Shown piece after piece: positions 1 to 7,197 of a stretch of DNA of 56,478 bases. The first letter of the stretch is position 1, and each line of letters starts with the position of its first letter. Both the position numbers and the translations under genes were made by a program. The notes beneath the pieces were generated by a model. It searched no databases and was not told the DNA's origin. It saw only the letters and a program-made list of their open reading frames with translations. Origin of the DNA: an uncultured bacterium (lineage in GTDB: Bacteria > Bacteroidota > Bacteroidia > Bacteroidales > Bacteroidaceae); contig CAJMSQ010000014.1 in assembly GCA_905216095.1 (NCBI GenBank), positions 1 through 56,478 on the forward strand. The letters are read 5' to 3'.

Positions 1-536
1 AGCATGGAGCCTTCGGACAGCTGGAAGGCGTCGGCATTATATACAATGGTGTCCCCTTTCATGACCATCATCACCTTTGACGCCTTCACTTCCGCCTCTC
101 CCAGCATGTAGGCGCTCTTCCGCATCAGTACCGGTTCGACGATGAATGGGCGGGGCGTAAATCTCCTGTTGTCGGGTATCCGTACCGTTGTTTCGGCCTG
201 TTCATACCCTTTCTTGCTGAACTGCAGCGTGTAGGTCCGGCCTTTGCGCACGTTGAAGTTAAAGTGAATGTTCTTCATGTCTTCTCTTGTGGAAGTATTC
301 CTGGTTACAGTGGAATCGACAATGTTTCCCATCGCATCCAACAATAGTACGCGCACTCCGGCGAGGTCTTCGCGTGTGAAAGAGTTTCTTGCGCGTCCTG
401 TAAGGTACATGCTATCCCGATAGGTCTCGGATTTCTGTGCCATGGCGGGGAGGGCGGCTGATAAGGATAGTAATAAGATTAGAGCGGACAAAACTCTATT
501 CTTTAGCATCGAATGGTTGTAATTGTATATTTTCAT
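1..536 (-). CDS. Outer-membrane beta-barrel protein with carboxypeptidase-regulatory-like domain (partial, N-terminal part)
   Basis: The gene runs off the left edge, so only about 178 N-terminal residues are seen. An N-terminal signal peptide (MLKNRVLSALILL...PAMAQ, preceded by nine residues if the first ATG at 536 is used) is followed by a beta-sandwich of the CarboxypepD_reg type and then by the start of a plug-like region, MKGDTIVYNADAFQ. The same motif occurs in the protein at 7198-10164, so the two are paralogues from one family of large outer-membrane barrels. It is the last visible gene of the leftward peptide operon and is separated from the precursor gene by a strong hairpin. Substrate and direction of transport cannot be read from the sequence; export or uptake of the peptide is an inference from position only. 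Confidence 0.8.
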   Translation of the reverse strand, partial: MKIYNYNHSMLKNRVLSALILLLSLSAALPAMAQKSETYRDSMYLTGRARNSFTREDLAGVRVLLLDAMGNIVDSTVTRNTSTREDMKNIHFNFNVRKGRTYTLQFSKKGYEQAETTVRIPDNRRFTPRPFIVEPVLMRKSAYMLGEAEVKASKVMMVMKGDTIVYNADAFQLSEGSM

Positions 537-594
537 GGTATGATTCTATTTTTGGATGGAGAGGCTTGCAAGAGCACTTGTGAAGAACCGGGGA

Positions 595-624
595 AACCGT
601 GCGGGATATTTATCCCGCACGGTT
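595..624 (-). terminator. Strong hairpin directly after the peptide precursor gene
   Basis: A perfect 14-bp inverted repeat (AACCGTGCGGGATA / TATCCCGCACGGTT) with a two-base spacer lies 7 bases downstream of the precursor stop codon. The leftward transcript has only a short T stretch after the stem. It may stop most transcripts after the precursor, or protect its 3' end, so that the next barrel gene is made at a lower level. Confidence 0.7.
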
Positions 625-631
625 GGGATTT

Positions 632-913
632 TTAATAATAGGATACCTCTATGTTACCCTTATAACAAAGGTCAGGTAATTCCATGCAAGTTTCGGCACA
701 GCCACTGACACAACCTTCATAACTTGGATATTCCATTTTGACTGCTGCAGGTGTCCTGTATCCCGTTTCATTGATGAGTACGCAGTAGCATGTTTTTCCG
801 CTGTTTTCTTCTTCAGGTTTTGTCAGCGCAGAGCTTCCTCCGAAGAGGTGCATCATTTCTTCGTCGCTCAGCGTTCTCGCTTCTTTTAGAACGATTTTCT
901 TAATTTTTTTCAT
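632..913 (-). CDS. Double-glycine leader peptide precursor with six-cysteine core
   Basis: A 93-residue precursor. Residues 1-26 are a charged leader ending LSDEEMMHLFGG, the form cleaved by C39 peptidases and typical of the Bacteroidales GG-leader natural-product precursors (TIGR04149-like, from memory). Cleavage after Gly26 would release a 67-residue core with Cys at 42, 44, 68, 72, 76 and 83, giving a CxC pair and a CxxxCxxxC run. Six cysteines fit the VKOR-thioredoxin protein encoded in the same operon, which suggests three disulfides. The core is acidic and also has Ser and Thr residues that the neighbouring glycosyltransferase could modify. It is the second-last gene of the operon, 29 bases after the glycosyltransferase. 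Whether the product is a bacteriocin, a signal or something else cannot be told. Confidence 0.85.
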   Translation of the reverse strand: MKKIKKIVLKEARTLSDEEMMHLFGGSSALTKPEEENSGKTCYCVLINETGYRTPAAVKMEYPSYEGCVSGCAETCMELPDLCYKGNIEVSYY

Positions 914-942
914 AGGATTTAATTTTTTATTAGTGATTATTA

Positions 943-2208
943 TTATCGGGATTTTCCCGACTTTTCTTTTATTGTGGATAGGTCATGCAACAGTTTCTCG
1001 TATCCTGCCTTCATGCGTTGCGGAGCATATAGCTTGGAGACCGTTTCGTATGCCCGGGCACATAAGGCTTCTCTTTCGTTCTCCGGCATATCCAGTGCCG
1101 CAGACAATGCCCCTTTGAGGTTTTCGACAAAATCTGTTTCGTCTTTCCGGTTACCGATATTCGTGATTATTGCGTTCTCCTGGTGCCGGAACATGTCTGT
1201 CAATCCATTGCCGTCTGTCGATACAATCAAAAGTCTGTGGCTCATCATTTCCATACCGGCAAAGCTGCATTGTTCCGTGTAGGAGGGCAGTACGCCGATG
1301 TCTGCGGCACGATACCAGAGTTCCAACCGTTCCCGGGATATGAGTCCCGTGTAAATGATGCTTGGCGCACATTCACTGCCCAGTTCCATGAAGTGCTCCG
1401 GCGAACTCATGTTGCCGGCAATGACCAAACGTAAGCCGGTCCGTTGCCGGCAAAGTGCCGAGAACGCTTTCAGCAAGGCATGCAAGCCTTTGGCCCTTAC
1501 CGGCCGGCCCACGAATAACAGAACTTTTTCCTCGTTTCTGATGCCTAAGGCCCGTCGGGCGGTGGTTCTTGATACATCTCTATCCGTTTTGGCGACCGGC
1601 AGGCTCAGGCTGTTGGGAATAAGCCGTATCTTTGCGGCCGGAACTCCGTACAGTGTTTCCAACAGGGCCTTGGTGGTTGGGGAAAGGCATACCACGACAT
1701 CGGCTTTCCGGTACATCCGACGTTCTTCCGAGCAGTATTTCCTCACATATCTGATGCTTTCCTTGTTATTGGATGGAATTCTTTTCAAGTTCAGAATATC
1801 GCGCAGTTTTTCCCGATTGCCCAGCAACGAGGCAGTCCATCCCTGGTCATGAATGACAAAAACAATTCCGGATTTGGGATAATAAGTCCGGAGAGTCTGC
1901 AGAAAGGCAAGACAGGGAGAATGGTTCACGAAAAAAACGTTGTCGGGGCTGTCTTCCACATAGAGTTTCAGAATAGCCAGGGACAGACCGCCGCAGGCCA
2001 AAAACGCACCGTTTCCCATGACGGGGAAATGATAGGTCGTCAGACCGTCCTGTCCGTCTATCCGGAAGTGGTCTTCGTCGGAGTTGAAAGAAAGCAGATT
2101 CAACTCGTTCCCGCTGTCTGCGAGACAGGTGAAAAGCTGTTGCCTGTAAGTTCCGACACCGTTCTTTTGCGAACTGATGTGCTCGTCTGTTATGAATATG
2201 CGTTTCAT
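943..2208 (-). CDS. GT4-family glycosyltransferase of the peptide operon
   Basis: A 421-residue cytosolic glycosyltransferase with two Rossmann-like halves. The C-terminal half has the GT4 features LLFVGRPVRAKGL, LVIAGN and an EX7E motif (EQCSFAGME), which bind and orient the nucleotide-sugar donor. A Bacteroidetes glycosyltransferase family (TIGR04157, from memory) is known beside GG-leader precursors, and this protein is probably a member. The start codon overlaps the stop of the LanC-like gene (ATGA), so the two are translationally coupled, and the precursor follows 29 bases later. The likely role is to add a sugar to the precursor core. Attachment to Ser, Thr or Cys cannot be decided. No polysaccharide genes are nearby, which argues against a capsule role. 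Confidence 0.8.
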   Translation of the reverse strand: MKRIFITDEHISSQKNGVGTYRQQLFTCLADSGNELNLLSFNSDEDHFRIDGQDGLTTYHFPVMGNGAFLACGGLSLAILKLYVEDSPDNVFFVNHSPCLAFLQTLRTYYPKSGIVFVIHDQGWTASLLGNREKLRDILNLKRIPSNNKESIRYVRKYCSEERRMYRKADVVVCLSPTTKALLETLYGVPAAKIRLIPNSLSLPVAKTDRDVSRTTARRALGIRNEEKVLLFVGRPVRAKGLHALLKAFSALCRQRTGLRLVIAGNMSSPEHFMELGSECAPSIIYTGLISRERLELWYRAADIGVLPSYTEQCSFAGMEMMSHRLLIVSTDGNGLTDMFRHQENAIITNIGNRKDETDFVENLKGALSAALDMPENEREALCARAYETVSKLYAPQRMKAGYEKLLHDLSTIKEKSGKSR

Positions 2209-2900
2209 GACACTTCGTCTTTTTCCAGTTGCGTTTCAATGTATCCGGCTATCCCCTTGCTGAGACCGAGATTCTGTATGGCAACGGCACTTCTTGTGTG
2301 GATGAATGGCGACAGCGACATCGTGTATCCGTCAGTGACGCCTGCCGCCGCTGCTTCCAGTTGCTGCAAATGACGGTGCCAGTTTTCGGCTCCCGGTTCT
2401 TTTTGGGCACGCCGGCGTATCGCTTCCATAAAGTCTGCTATGTAAGTCTTGTCGAAAACGCATAGTCCGCTTTGTGCGGCGCCTTGCATATGGGCTGTCA
2501 CGTAATGCGACAGACCGAGCAACCCGTTTTCCAGACTGTCCTCGCTGATGCGCCGGACATCCTGTTCCATCAGCCGCTGGTCTATTTCGTGGCAGAGTTC
2601 CGCACCGCTGCCTTGCATGTAACCGTTCTGTATGAGATATTCCATTCCCCATCCAATGCCGGCCAGACCTTGGGCAAAACCGGCCGATGTCATTCTGGTC
2701 AGCTGCCTCAGAATGTTCTCCATCAGGAAATCGGCGGCTTTCTCTATTACCGGTAGTTTCCGTACACGGGCATAGTGCGCCAAAACCAGCATGATGCCCG
2801 TCTGTCCGTCCAGCAGGCCTATGTTTTCGGGGTTATCGGTGGCGTGCAGTACCAGATGATGGAGTGCTTTCCGCTCTTTGCTGAAACTTGTTGCTTTCAT
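2205..2900 (-). CDS. Half-size LanC-like protein without zinc ligands
   Basis: This 231-residue helical protein has the Gly-rich repeat motifs of the LanC alpha/alpha toroid: GLLDGQTG at 28-35, GFAQGLAGIGWG at 74-85, LENGLLGLSHY near 125 and GLSKGIAGY near the C-terminus. LanC cyclases are about 400 residues and bind zinc through a Cys, a Cys-His pair and a conserved Gly-rich site. Here the length is about half and no such motif is present. No dehydratase is encoded nearby, so lanthionine formation is not expected. It may be a scaffold or chaperone that holds the precursor for the glycosyltransferase, to which it is coupled by a 4-base overlap. It starts 24 bases after the VKOR gene. Confidence 0.7.
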   Translation of the reverse strand: MKATSFSKERKALHHLVLHATDNPENIGLLDGQTGIMLVLAHYARVRKLPVIEKAADFLMENILRQLTRMTSAGFAQGLAGIGWGMEYLIQNGYMQGSGAELCHEIDQRLMEQDVRRISEDSLENGLLGLSHYVTAHMQGAAQSGLCVFDKTYIADFMEAIRRRAQKEPGAENWHRHLQQLEAAAAGVTDGYTMSLSPFIHTRSAVAIQNLGLSKGIAGYIETQLEKDEVS

Positions 2901-2924
2901 GACGTACTGATTTTTATGGTGGTA

Positions 2925-4463
2925 TCAGGATACAAAGTGTATCAGATCTTCTACCGTGTATGGTTGGGGAAGTACATATCCATCGAACAGGATGGTCGGT
3001 GTGGCCATGAGTTTTGTCGTGTCCTTCCATTTCCGATGGCGTTCCATTTCTTCGTCTACGATATAATCAGAGGCCGGGGATTCCAATGTCCCAAAGAATT
3101 TTTCCGGTGTAGTCTTGCCTCCGTCAAACCAGTTGCCGAAGATATCCCATGCCTTGTCCGGCCCGTAGTGCATATAGGCTGAGATGAGACGTTCATTTGC
3201 GAAAGACAGTTTGTCATTGAAGTAGGTCAGGATATACCTTACGTTGCATCTTCTGCCGGGCAATACATGCAACCGCTTGTGCATGGCGGCACAAGGATTG
3301 CAGAAAGGATTGCTGAAGACGGTGATGGTGTGAGGTGCTTCGGGGTTGCCGAACAGGAGACATGATGCCGTTTCGTCGGACGGATAGGACGGTTGTTTAT
3401 AGAGCAGAGCCTCGAATACTTCTTTTCGTAGTTTGAGATCTTCGTAGGCTTGTTCCCGTGCTTTTGCCTTGTTTGTTTTTGCTATCATGGACGACAATCG
3501 GTTGATGACCGACAGGGCGGTGGCATAACAGGCAAATAGAATCAAGGCCGGGATAAGATCTACGTGCAAGGACGTATAGATGCCACCGGACAGGAACAAG
3601 AAAAAGATGACGAGTTGAACACCTTGAACAGCCAAACATAAGGGACACCATGTTCCGGCCCGAAATTTTTGATACCAGATGCTCCAGCACGCATACCCTA
3701 ATGTCCCGATGCTTAGGATGGCAAGTATGGAGAGTGATTTGTTAAAGAAGATGGCAGCCAAGGCACTTGTTATGAAATAAGCAAGTCCCGCTTCACTCCA
3801 CGTAAAGCCTCCCGGAATGTGAGCGGCCGGGCTTTCCAATACATTCCGGCAACTGCTATGCTTCAACAAATGGCAGACACGGTCGGAAAGGGCGCTGCGA
3901 ATGCGCATCTGTTGCAGAAGCAGCAAATACGAAAAGCATCCTCCGACAGCATAGCAGACGGCAACTGCAGTTTGTAGCCGACCGGGACGATAGCCGGTGA
4001 AGAACAGACAACAGAGGATGAATATCAGTGATAATTCCGGTATGTGTTTGCGAATTTGTTTCAGAAATGAGTTCAATCTGTGTCGCTTGTATTCCGGCTC
4101 ACAACTGCTTGTATCGGGGATGGCTATGAGTGCGGCTCCCGACCAGGATGAACAAAAGTCCGATTTATCCACCTTGACACGTTCGCCGTACCAATTGTAA
4201 GAAACCGTTGAATCATCTATATGTTCGACAACGACCAGGTCATTCGATATTTGGGCTATGAAAGGCACATCTATTTGTGACAGTTTCTCTTTTTCGGTTA
4301 GTCGTATGCCTGTGGACGGTATTCTGTAATAGTCCAACATCCGTGAAATTCCGTACAGAGTGTATTTGTAGGGATGCTTTTCAAATACCTCATCGGTAAA
4401 ATCCGATGTGTGCTGAATGCCCAAAGCCTCGATAAATTGATGAAACAGGTTCTTAGTTGTCAT
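2925..4463 (-). CDS. VKOR-thioredoxin oxidative folding protein with inactive C39-like N-terminal domain
   Basis: A three-part 512-residue protein. Residues 1-120 resemble a C39 peptidase domain (VPFIAQI at 66, SSWSGAAL at 105) but lack the catalytic Cys, so they may bind the leader rather than cut it. Residues about 145-325 are a multi-pass VKOR domain with loop cysteines 197 and 205 and the CXXC pair 273-276 (WCPLC). Residues about 365-512 are a thioredoxin fold with CNPC at 388-391. In the known VKOR-DsbA pair, electrons pass from substrate thiols to the thioredoxin, then to VKOR and quinone. The six-cysteine precursor in the same operon is the obvious substrate. The domain architecture is visible; leader binding is an inference. 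Confidence 0.85.
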   Translation of the reverse strand: MTTKNLFHQFIEALGIQHTSDFTDEVFEKHPYKYTLYGISRMLDYYRIPSTGIRLTEKEKLSQIDVPFIAQISNDLVVVEHIDDSTVSYNWYGERVKVDKSDFCSSWSGAALIAIPDTSSCEPEYKRHRLNSFLKQIRKHIPELSLIFILCCLFFTGYRPGRLQTAVAVCYAVGGCFSYLLLLQQMRIRSALSDRVCHLLKHSSCRNVLESPAAHIPGGFTWSEAGLAYFITSALAAIFFNKSLSILAILSIGTLGYACWSIWYQKFRAGTWCPLCLAVQGVQLVIFFLFLSGGIYTSLHVDLIPALILFACYATALSVINRLSSMIAKTNKAKAREQAYEDLKLRKEVFEALLYKQPSYPSDETASCLLFGNPEAPHTITVFSNPFCNPCAAMHKRLHVLPGRRCNVRYILTYFNDKLSFANERLISAYMHYGPDKAWDIFGNWFDGGKTTPEKFFGTLESPASDYIVDEEMERHRKWKDTTKLMATPTILFDGYVLPQPYTVEDLIHFVS

Positions 4464-4532
4464 TTCTTATATGTATTCACAGGTTTCTTTGTTCTTTGTG
4501 CTTTTTTGAAGCTCATGGTCATGTCATGGTTG

Positions 4533-4931
4533 TCACCTTCTGAAACCTTTCAGCAGGTGGTCAGCCAGATTTGTCCTGCCTGCCACGACGAATCCGCCGG
4601 AATAGGTGTTTCCGCCGAGGAAAGCGCTCTTTCCGGCTTTGGCATCGGCAAGTCGAAGAAGCAGCACGGTGTTTGAAGGCTCCCGTCTCGTGCCTGTTAT
4701 GACGAACGGGACGTTACCTCCCGTCGTCTGTTCAACGGTAATCGTATCGCCGCAGGCCGGAACGGGATTTTCACCGTAGGGAACATAGACCGTGTATTCG
4801 CCGTTCTCTGTCTGAAAAAGATGTACGGGGATTTTGGCCCGTGTTTCGAATGAGCGGGAGACCGCCAGCAATATGAGGGCAGTCGATATAAGAATGGTGA
4901 ATACTCCGTATCGCAAGATGAATCGTTTCAT
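4533..4931 (-). CDS. Small membrane-anchored protein, possible minimal HlyD-like adaptor
   Basis: The protein has 132 residues: a short cytoplasmic start, one membrane helix at about 9-26 and a beta-rich periplasmic part. The end (FVVAGRTNLADHLLKGFRR) and the alternating beta pattern resemble the last beta-barrel and C-terminal tail of HlyD-type membrane-fusion proteins, but the lipoyl domain and the long coiled coil are missing. It lies between the ABC exporter and the VKOR gene, where HlyD adaptors are normally found. I infer a shortened adaptor that couples the exporter to the envelope. It could instead be an unrelated anchor protein. The family was not recognised with certainty. Confidence 0.5.
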   Translation of the reverse strand: MKRFILRYGVFTILISTALILLAVSRSFETRAKIPVHLFQTENGEYTVYVPYGENPVPACGDTITVEQTTGGNVPFVITGTRREPSNTVLLLRLADAKAGKSAFLGGNTYSGGFVVAGRTNLADHLLKGFRR

Positions 4932-5006
4932 TTGGCTGTTGTGTTTTTCTATGAAGGGATAACTACGGATTGGCTGTGGGTTGCAGACGGTCGGCCGCCA
5001 TGTGTG

Positions 5007-7181
5007 TTATCCTAATTCCAGTTGGTTGCGTATCAGTTCGTAATAATGTCCATGCCGTCCTACCAGTTCGGCGTGCGTACCGCTCTCGACGACCTCTCCA
5101 TGTTTCAGTACGATGATGTTGTCGGCATCCTTTACGGTCGATAAACGATGGGCGATGACAATCCGCGTGCGGCCTTGGAAACACCGGTCGAGGTTTTCGG
5201 TGATGCGTCGCTCGTTTTCGGTGTCGAGCGACGAGGTGGCTTCGTCGAGCATCAGGTATTGCGGCCTCTTGTATACCGCTCGGGCTATCATCATGCGTTG
5301 TCGCTCTCCGCCGCTCAGGCCGATGCCTTCCGCTCCTACTTTTGTTTCTGCACCGAGCGGTCTTTCATTCACGTATTCCGTGAGGCAGGCAGTCTCTATG
5401 GCCTCTGCCAGTCTCCGGTCGTCCTCTTCCTCGCCCAGGACAATGTTTCTCCGCACGCTGTCCGAGAATATAAAGTTGTCCTGCATGACGATGCCGGCGG
5501 ATTTCCGTACCGATTTCGCCGTGTAGGCGGACAGCTGTTTACCGCCCAGCAGGATGTTCCCGCCGGTGGGTTCGTAGAATTTCAGCAGCAGTTTCATCAA
5601 TGTTGTCTTCCCGCTGCCGCTTTCGCCTACAATCGCTGTCATCCGTCCGGCGGGAATACGGAAACTTACGTCTTTCAATGCAGGTTTTCCGATGTTTCCC
5701 GTGTAGGAGAATGTCAGGTGTCTGATGTCGATGTCCAGCGGATGGTCGGCTGGAACGTCTTCCTGTCCCGGAGAGTCCTCGTTCTTGCACAGGTGTACTT
5801 CTTCCGAACGCTCCAGACTGATTTTCGCGTCCTGGAACTGTTGCAGGAAGCCTATGAGCTGTGTGAGCGGGCCGTTTACTTGTCCGATGATGGCCGAGAT
5901 GCTCATCATCATGCCCAGCGTGAGCGTCCCGTCCACTACTTCCGCCGCTATCCAGCAGGTGATGAAAATGTTGCGCAACTGACCTATCAGCGTGAATCCT
6001 GTGTTCTGAATCTGCGACAAGCGCAGGGATTTCTGGCTCATGCGGTATTGCCGCTCCTGCAGTTCCTTCCATTCGTCCAGTTTGTAGTCTTCGTAAGCAT
6101 TGAGCTTGATGTCCGTGATGCCGGACATGAGTTCGTATTGCCGGTTATAGTTTTCCGAACTGATTTTGAACTGTTCGTAGTCAAGGGCCTTGCGGCGGCG
6201 GAAGAACCAAGCCATCCATCCCATGCTTGCTCCTGTGAGCAACAGGTATGTCATAAGGATAACGGGACTGTACCAGCCGATGACCGCCAGATAGAATGGT
6301 GCGGAAACGAGCGAGAAGAACGTCTGCAAAGTGCTGTAGGTGACAAATCCCTGTAACCGGCTGTGGTCGCCGAGGCGTTGCTGGTAGTCGCCCACGCTCT
6401 TCGTATCGAAAAATGTCATGGGCAGTCGTAATAGTTTTGCCAGATAGTCGCTCAGGATGTTTATGCCTATGCGCGTGGTCATGTATAATGTGACCCAACT
6501 GCTGATGAGACCGGTCGTGAACGTTCCTGCGAACAGAAACAGCTGTGCCAGCATGATGTCGATAATCAGTCCCATGTCGCGCATGCCGATGCCGTCGTCC
6601 ACCATCACTTGCGTGAGGAACGGCGTGACGAGCGACAGCAGGATACCGAAAAACATTCCCGCAGCCGATTGCGACAATTCCCAGCGGAACGGCCATACAT
6701 ATTTGCGGGCGAACCGTATGAGGCTGTGTTTTTCCTTTACCGGCTTTCTTTCATGAAAACCGTCCGATGTTTCGGCAGCGATGACCACTCCTTTTTTTCC
6801 GTTGAGCCAGAAACGGGAGAAAGTTTCTTCATCGAAGATATGTTTTCCATAAGCAGGGTTGGCCACATAGTACCGGAATGTTCCTGTTCTCCGGCTGCGG
6901 CGTATGTCGTAGAGCACGACGAAATGGTTTTGTTCCCAATGCAGGATGGCCGGCAGCGGACAGAACTCGCGCAATTGTTCCAAAGTCATCTCGAACGCCG
7001 CGCTTTCCATTCCGATTTGTCGCAACGCATCGCGTATGCCTGCGACACTCACTCCTTCACGCGTCAGGTGGGCCAGCGACCGCAGATAGGAAAGTGGGTA
7101 GTCCTTTCCGTAGTGTGAGGCCAACATGCGTATGCAGGCCGGTCCGCAGTCCATCTGGTCGAATTGCCGGGTAAATATCAT
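5007..7181 (-). CDS. C39 peptidase-containing ABC exporter for the GG-leader peptide
   Basis: A 724-residue one-chain exporter. The start at 7181 is chosen because MIFTRQFDQMDCGPAC is the normal beginning of this family, and it lies 16 bases after the preceding gene. Residues 1-130 form the C39 protease with Gln6, Cys12 and His86; the usual acidic residue in the DPxxG motif is Asn here (ANPAYG). Then come six membrane helices and an ATPase with Walker A GESGSGKTT, signature LSGGERQRM, Walker B LMLDEATSSLD and the switch His in IVIAHRLST. It should cut the precursor after Gly26 and move the core across the inner membrane using ATP. No TolC-like gene is nearby. Confidence 0.92.
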   Translation of the reverse strand: MIFTRQFDQMDCGPACIRMLASHYGKDYPLSYLRSLAHLTREGVSVAGIRDALRQIGMESAAFEMTLEQLREFCPLPAILHWEQNHFVVLYDIRRSRRTGTFRYYVANPAYGKHIFDEETFSRFWLNGKKGVVIAAETSDGFHERKPVKEKHSLIRFARKYVWPFRWELSQSAAGMFFGILLSLVTPFLTQVMVDDGIGMRDMGLIIDIMLAQLFLFAGTFTTGLISSWVTLYMTTRIGINILSDYLAKLLRLPMTFFDTKSVGDYQQRLGDHSRLQGFVTYSTLQTFFSLVSAPFYLAVIGWYSPVILMTYLLLTGASMGWMAWFFRRRKALDYEQFKISSENYNRQYELMSGITDIKLNAYEDYKLDEWKELQERQYRMSQKSLRLSQIQNTGFTLIGQLRNIFITCWIAAEVVDGTLTLGMMMSISAIIGQVNGPLTQLIGFLQQFQDAKISLERSEEVHLCKNEDSPGQEDVPADHPLDIDIRHLTFSYTGNIGKPALKDVSFRIPAGRMTAIVGESGSGKTTLMKLLLKFYEPTGGNILLGGKQLSAYTAKSVRKSAGIVMQDNFIFSDSVRRNIVLGEEEDDRRLAEAIETACLTEYVNERPLGAETKVGAEGIGLSGGERQRMMIARAVYKRPQYLMLDEATSSLDTENERRITENLDRCFQGRTRIVIAHRLSTVKDADNIIVLKHGEVVESGTHAELVGRHGHYYELIRNQLELG

Positions 7182-7197
7182 GTGCGTGTCGTTTTGT

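Noticed and set aside
2205..2900. Calling the peptide locus a lanthipeptide cluster because of the LanC-like protein
   Set aside because: No LanB, LanM, LanKC or similar dehydratase is present, the LanC-like protein lacks its zinc ligands, and the disulfide machinery points to oxidised cysteines.
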